From Paraphaeosphaeria minitans (Eukaryota; Ascomycota; Dothideomycetes; Pleosporales; Didymosphaeriaceae), in contig WJXW01000003.1 of NCBI GenBank assembly GCA_015832175.1, positions 2,666,001 through 2,730,000 on the forward strand: a stretch of 64,000 bases of DNA, read 5' to 3'. The notes beneath the pieces were generated by a model, which made no database searches, was not told the origin of the DNA, and was given only the letters and a program-made list of their open reading frames with translations. Positions 60,101 through 64,000 of the stretch are shown here, piece by piece. A program made the position numbers and the translations under genes. Position 1 is the first letter of the stretch; each line of letters begins with the position of its first letter.

Positions 60101-62552
60101 TAACGTTTTATTAGGTGATTAATAGCCTAATACTAGGCTAGGAATTATTCCTTAAAGCTAGTATGCCGCTTATATAATCTTAAGCTAGAGATTTAATAGT
60201 AGATTTACGCTTATTTATATTTTAATTACTTTTATTATAAGCTCCTAGCCTACTCTTTCTATAGCGCTATTAGGCTTATGCGTATAGGGCAGTAGTCTAC
60301 TAATTATTATCCCTTCCTAATTAGCCCAAAATTTGTACTAGAATTTCCCTCTTTATAGAAGTGTTGCTATATTATTGTCCTAGTAGATTTTTGTAATTTA
60401 AAGCTTATATTTTGTATTAATAAGAGCTAAGAAATCCTACCACACTCTTATTATCTTAGAAAGCGTCTTTATTCTAAGATTAAAAACATAAGGTTTCTTA
60501 CTAAAATCTTCTTTAATTAGAAAAACCTAGTTTTCTCTATTTTAAGTAGTGGGCATATTAAATAGATCCTAGGATAATAAGTAAAATGGCCTAGGTAATC
60601 GTTCTCTAGGTCTCCTAGAGATCACCTAGATTACATGTGTAGTAGTATAGTGCTTATAATCCTTTCTTAACATTCTAGTAATCTTTACACCTTAGGCTGC
60701 AGTTACTAGAGCTTATAGGGCTCTACTTCCTATATGCCCTGCTTAAAGGTGCTAGAGGTCCTTAGAATCTAATCTCTTAATATTAACCTAGGATAATCCT
60801 TTAGTGGTCACACTTATAATAGTTAGATAAGAGCGGATTAGCTTATATTATAGAAAAGTAAAGTTATACTCGCATCTTAGGTCTACTAAGACAACGCTTT
60901 GTTCTAGGCTTCTAATTCTAAGAGTGTAATCTAAACTAAGGTACTAAATCTTTGCTTTCTTTAAAAGAGCTTCTAATATAATATTTATATAAAAGCCTTC
61001 TACTACTCTCACTCCTTAGAGTAGCAGATCTTCTATAAATCTCTTATTTTTCCTATACAAAGCGTTCTTGATTAGTCTATTATTAATTTCTAAAATTAGG
61101 AGGCTTTGTGTACCTACCTCTACACTCTTATTTAATAATCAAAACGTCTTAGGAATAAGTCTTTTGCAATTATTAACTAGGTAAACTACTATAGCACTGT
61201 CTAGTATTGTACATTCTAATAGAGGATAAGCGTTAGAATATAGAGTAGAGTAGACACCTAATGCTCTATTATCTGTAGATAGATTAAATAGGTTTAGTAG
61301 AGTAGTAGTAATACTACTAGGATACTTAATAGTCTTAGTAGAGGATTATTTCTTATTCTATCCTACCTTTGTAATCGCATTACAAAGGTTTAACCACTTA
61401 GGCTACTTAAGTTAATTAAGAATCTCTAATTTTTCTTTATTAGTGAGATTAAATAATAATGTTCTATCCTAAGGTAATCTAGCTATCGCGGTTTAAAGAC
61501 TTTAGCACTTTATTAGTTTCTACCTATAAGTATAGGGCTTATAGGGACAGTTTAGTTGTTTCTTTATCTAATTAGACAAACTAGAACTATTAGAGTTAGT
61601 AGATTGTTTCAATAATCTATTAAAAGTGACGAATACCCTACTTATTTTATTAGAACTAGATTAGATTAAATACTCCTAGACAAGCGCTAAAAATACCTTC
61701 CCTAGATTATCTAGCGTAATCTAATTCTGTCCTAGCGTCTTATCCTAGATTAGCTATTAGTTTATTAATTAGGCCTAATCTAGTACTATACGCGCAGCAA
61801 TTACATTTAGGAAATCTTAAGTAGTAAGCAGTCCGCTAATTTCGCTAATTAAGTAGGTCTTCGCTTTTTAATAGAGAAGCTACTACTCTTTAAACTAGGT
61901 CTTAGGACTTTATCTTGCCTACTTAGCCTTCTTAAGATAAGCGCGGTACAAAGCTTAAACATTATTCTGTGTAGCTCCTTTATTTAGTGCGAGATCTTCC
62001 TTTAAGAGTTAAATTAGAGACTAAAGTGTAGTTTGGCGTGTATTAACTAGAGTAATTATAGTAGGAGTAAGTAGATTAGGCGACACTATAGCGTTTACCT
62101 AAGTCTAGAGATTCTGTATCTTAGTATAGTCTGCTTACTAGTCTAAAACTACTACTCTATATTCCGCTATTTGTAAAGAAAAGCTCTCTTTATCTATTTT
62201 ATACTTAGTAAGCTCTGCTTTATATAATTAATTACTCGCTATAGAGGCTATATCTGCAATTAGTGATAGTTTCTATAAGAGCGGAGGTTATTCTAGCTTT
62301 GTATAATTAATTACTAGAGCGTTAATCGCCTCTAAGTTAATTTAGTTCTAGATTCCTTTTAAGTTTGCTTAGAATTAAAACTAGACAAACTAGTAGGGCT
62401 AGCTAGCGCGATTAATAAGCTGTACTTCTGCTATTTTAACAATTTTTGTAATTAGAAATAGAGGGGTTGTATTGTAGAGAGGTTCTAAATAGAGTGTTAT
62501 ATAATAATTTAAGCGTTGCTAAGTAGGCAGGGAGAATTGTCTTACGTTCTAA

Positions 62553-62568
62553 GCGCTAGGCTTATAAC
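62553..62568 (-). other. Copia primer binding site, initiator tRNA-Met half-molecule type
   Basis: Directly inside the 5' LTR, in element sense, the sequence is GTTATAAGCCTAGCGC. This pairs with the anticodon stem-loop of initiator tRNA-Met (complement GTTATGAGCCCAG), apart from two RIP-type transitions and differences at the last bases. Copia of Drosophila uses such a cleaved half-tRNA primer. Confidence 0.7.
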
Positions 62569-62763
62569 TGTTGTGGTAAAAAGGGCTTAAACTATTATAG
62601 GATATTTAAGAGCAGAGTTGTAAAGAATACAAATAGCTAATTGTAGGAAAGGATGCTAAAAGGGCAGACTATATACAAAAGAAACAAGCCTCTTGGCGAG
62701 AATCCTGTGATATAAATCAGTGGATCCAGAAAGAATCACGGAAGTGAGTGTTTTACTTCAACA
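62569..62763 (-). repeat. 5' LTR of the copia element
   Basis: 195 bp, TGTTGTGG... to ...CTTCAACA, equal in length to 55445-55639 but less mutated. It is followed by gctta. Confidence 0.95.
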
Positions 62764-62768
62764 GCTTA

Positions 62769-64000
62769 TTAATAATATACTCTATAAATATCTGTACATA
62801 TTTATTATCGCGTATATAGACAATATCCTCGTCTTTTCTAAAAACAAATCAGACCACACTAAGTATATACAGACAGTACTAGAAGCACTAGATAAAGCAT
62901 GTCTTTATATTAAACTTAAGAAATATAAGTTTAATGTTAAATAACTTAAATTCCTAGGACATATTATTACTATAGAAGGAATTAAGATAGCACTAAGTAA
63001 AGTCGAATATATTAAGAACTAGCTAATACTAAAGATAGCTAAGAACATCTAAGAATTCTTAGAATTCTGTAGATTTAACTAATAATTTATCCAAGATTAC
63101 ATAAAGGTTATAATACCTTTAATAAATCTTATAAAGAAGGACGTACCCTTTAAATGGATAGATAAGTGTAGAATGTTATTCTAACTCCTTAAGACAGTAT
63201 GTATTATAGAACCTCTCTTTATTTATTTTAGAAGTAATAAACTACTGCGCTTTAAAATAGACGCTAGCAATCTTACGCTAGGCGCCTACGCTAAATAAAA
63301 ATATAATAGTAAATAGCACCTAATTACCTATTACTTATACAAATTTAATAACGCTAAAACACGATACAATATATATACTAAGGAACTCTACGCTATTATT
63401 AAAGCCTTAAAGCACTAGAGGATTTACGCACTTAGTTACTTAACGCTAGAAATCTATATAGATTATAAGAACCTTCTAAGGTTCATAATAACAAAAGAAC
63501 TTACGCTACAATAACAAAGATAGTTATAGACTACTAGGTAGTATAAGTTTAAAATTATCTATATAGCTAGAAAAGAAAATGGCAGAGCAGACGCTCTTAG
63601 CTAACAAAGTAATCTAGTAGAAGAAAAGGCAAAAACTTTCTCTGCAATTCTTCGCAAAGCTAAAGATAAATCTCTAGAGCTAATAGTAGCACTAAATTAA
63701 CTTTTAGTAATTAACTAAGAAGTTCTAGAACATCTACAGACTAAGATTATCTAATAATACCACAATAACCCTATATACGGACACCTAGGCATTACAAAAA
63801 TAATAGAACTTATCTAAAGGAATTACACCTTTAAAGGAATTAAGAAAGCTGTAATAACTTACATCTATAAATATATAGAATACTAGAGAAACAAACATAG
63901 CACATATCTTAAATATAAAGAGATATAAGCAATTAGAATACTAACAGCACTATAAAAAGATATTACTATAAATTTTGTTACAGGAATTCTAAACTCTAAA
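62769..64000 (+). mobile_element. E6: Ty3/Gypsy chromovirus, internal part 2 (RT to integrase), runs off the window
   Basis: Resumes RT with NNILYKYLYIF and the catalytic motif YIDN near 62813-62824, followed by NILVFSKNKSDHTK and YKFNVK. RNase H is near 63230-63560 and the integrase zinc domain near 63750-63910. The open frame around the RT motif appears to start inside the copia LTR by chance. The 3' LTR is not in the window. Confidence 0.9.

Larger units (their letters stand above)
55640..62568 (-). mobile_element. Ty1/copia retrotransposon internal region, RIP-mutated
   Basis: Read on minus. The right end carries the primer site and the left end a polypurine tract (CCTAGGGGGTG in element sense at 55650-55640). 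RT is clear around 58400-58300: FYVNNILLLYYK with the catalytic motif YVNN at 58351-58340 (normally YVDD). Copia RNase H ends the pol frame at about 57730-57425 (IEAELLALKYISKEAIAIKR, NNLQTIRLV-like, VEYLLTSKILVDSLTKAL). Gag and integrase occupy the right half by order, but I could not place their motifs securely. About 1.8 kb remains between pol and the 3' LTR, much longer than usual. It is complete with both LTRs and an exact target duplication. Confidence 0.9.

Overview
This window looks like a repeat-rich, AT-rich part of a filamentous ascomycete (Pezizomycotina) genome. The evidence is Ty3/Gypsy chromoviruses and a Ty1/copia element carrying the imprint of repeat-induced point mutation (RIP: CpA/TpG nearly gone, TpA in excess, stops where Gln/Trp codons are expected), 52-73 bp introns with fungal splice sites, a fungal MCT-type transporter, a NoxB-type NADPH oxidase and a NACHT fragment. 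I cannot name the species. No tRNA, rRNA or CRISPR was seen.

Layout. 1-4146: Gypsy copy E1 (minus), cut by the window edge. 4147-11626: pol of a second Gypsy family (minus) plus an unidentified RIP-mutated stretch. 11627-18331: Gypsy copy E2 (plus). 18332-19910: probable 3' remainder of the second Gypsy family. 19916-42677: a small gag-only LTR element, inflated by Gypsy copy E3 (20852-27368, minus) and by E4 (28577-41851, plus); E4 is itself split by E5 (30955-37637, minus). 42678-44170: unassigned AT-rich DNA with a tandem repeat and a possible solo LTR. 44171-44970: a short TIR transposon. 44971-51699: the only island with ordinary base composition. 51700-52065: an inverted, truncated copy of the same TIR transposon. 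52066-64000: Gypsy copy E6 (plus), split by a complete copia element (55445-62763, minus) and continuing past the window.

The island holds one apparently intact gene, an MFS monocarboxylate-type transporter with four exons. Next to it are a NACHT ATPase fragment and a NoxB-like oxidase. The oxidase keeps its FAD and NADPH motifs but has three in-frame stops and has lost one haem-ligand histidine; most of these changes are RIP-type transitions.

The most interesting pattern is in the Gypsy copies. They share gag-pol and the R/U5 half of the LTR but carry three unrelated U3 sequences (A, B, C). Each U3 type comes with its own version of a Cys-rich, coiled-coil reading frame that lies antisense between the chromodomain and the 3' LTR. 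Copies with matching LTR types (E4, E5) have perfect 5-bp target duplications. Copies with mixed LTR types (E2, E3) do not, which points to recombination. E1 and E2 flanks fit a 7.5-kb inversion.
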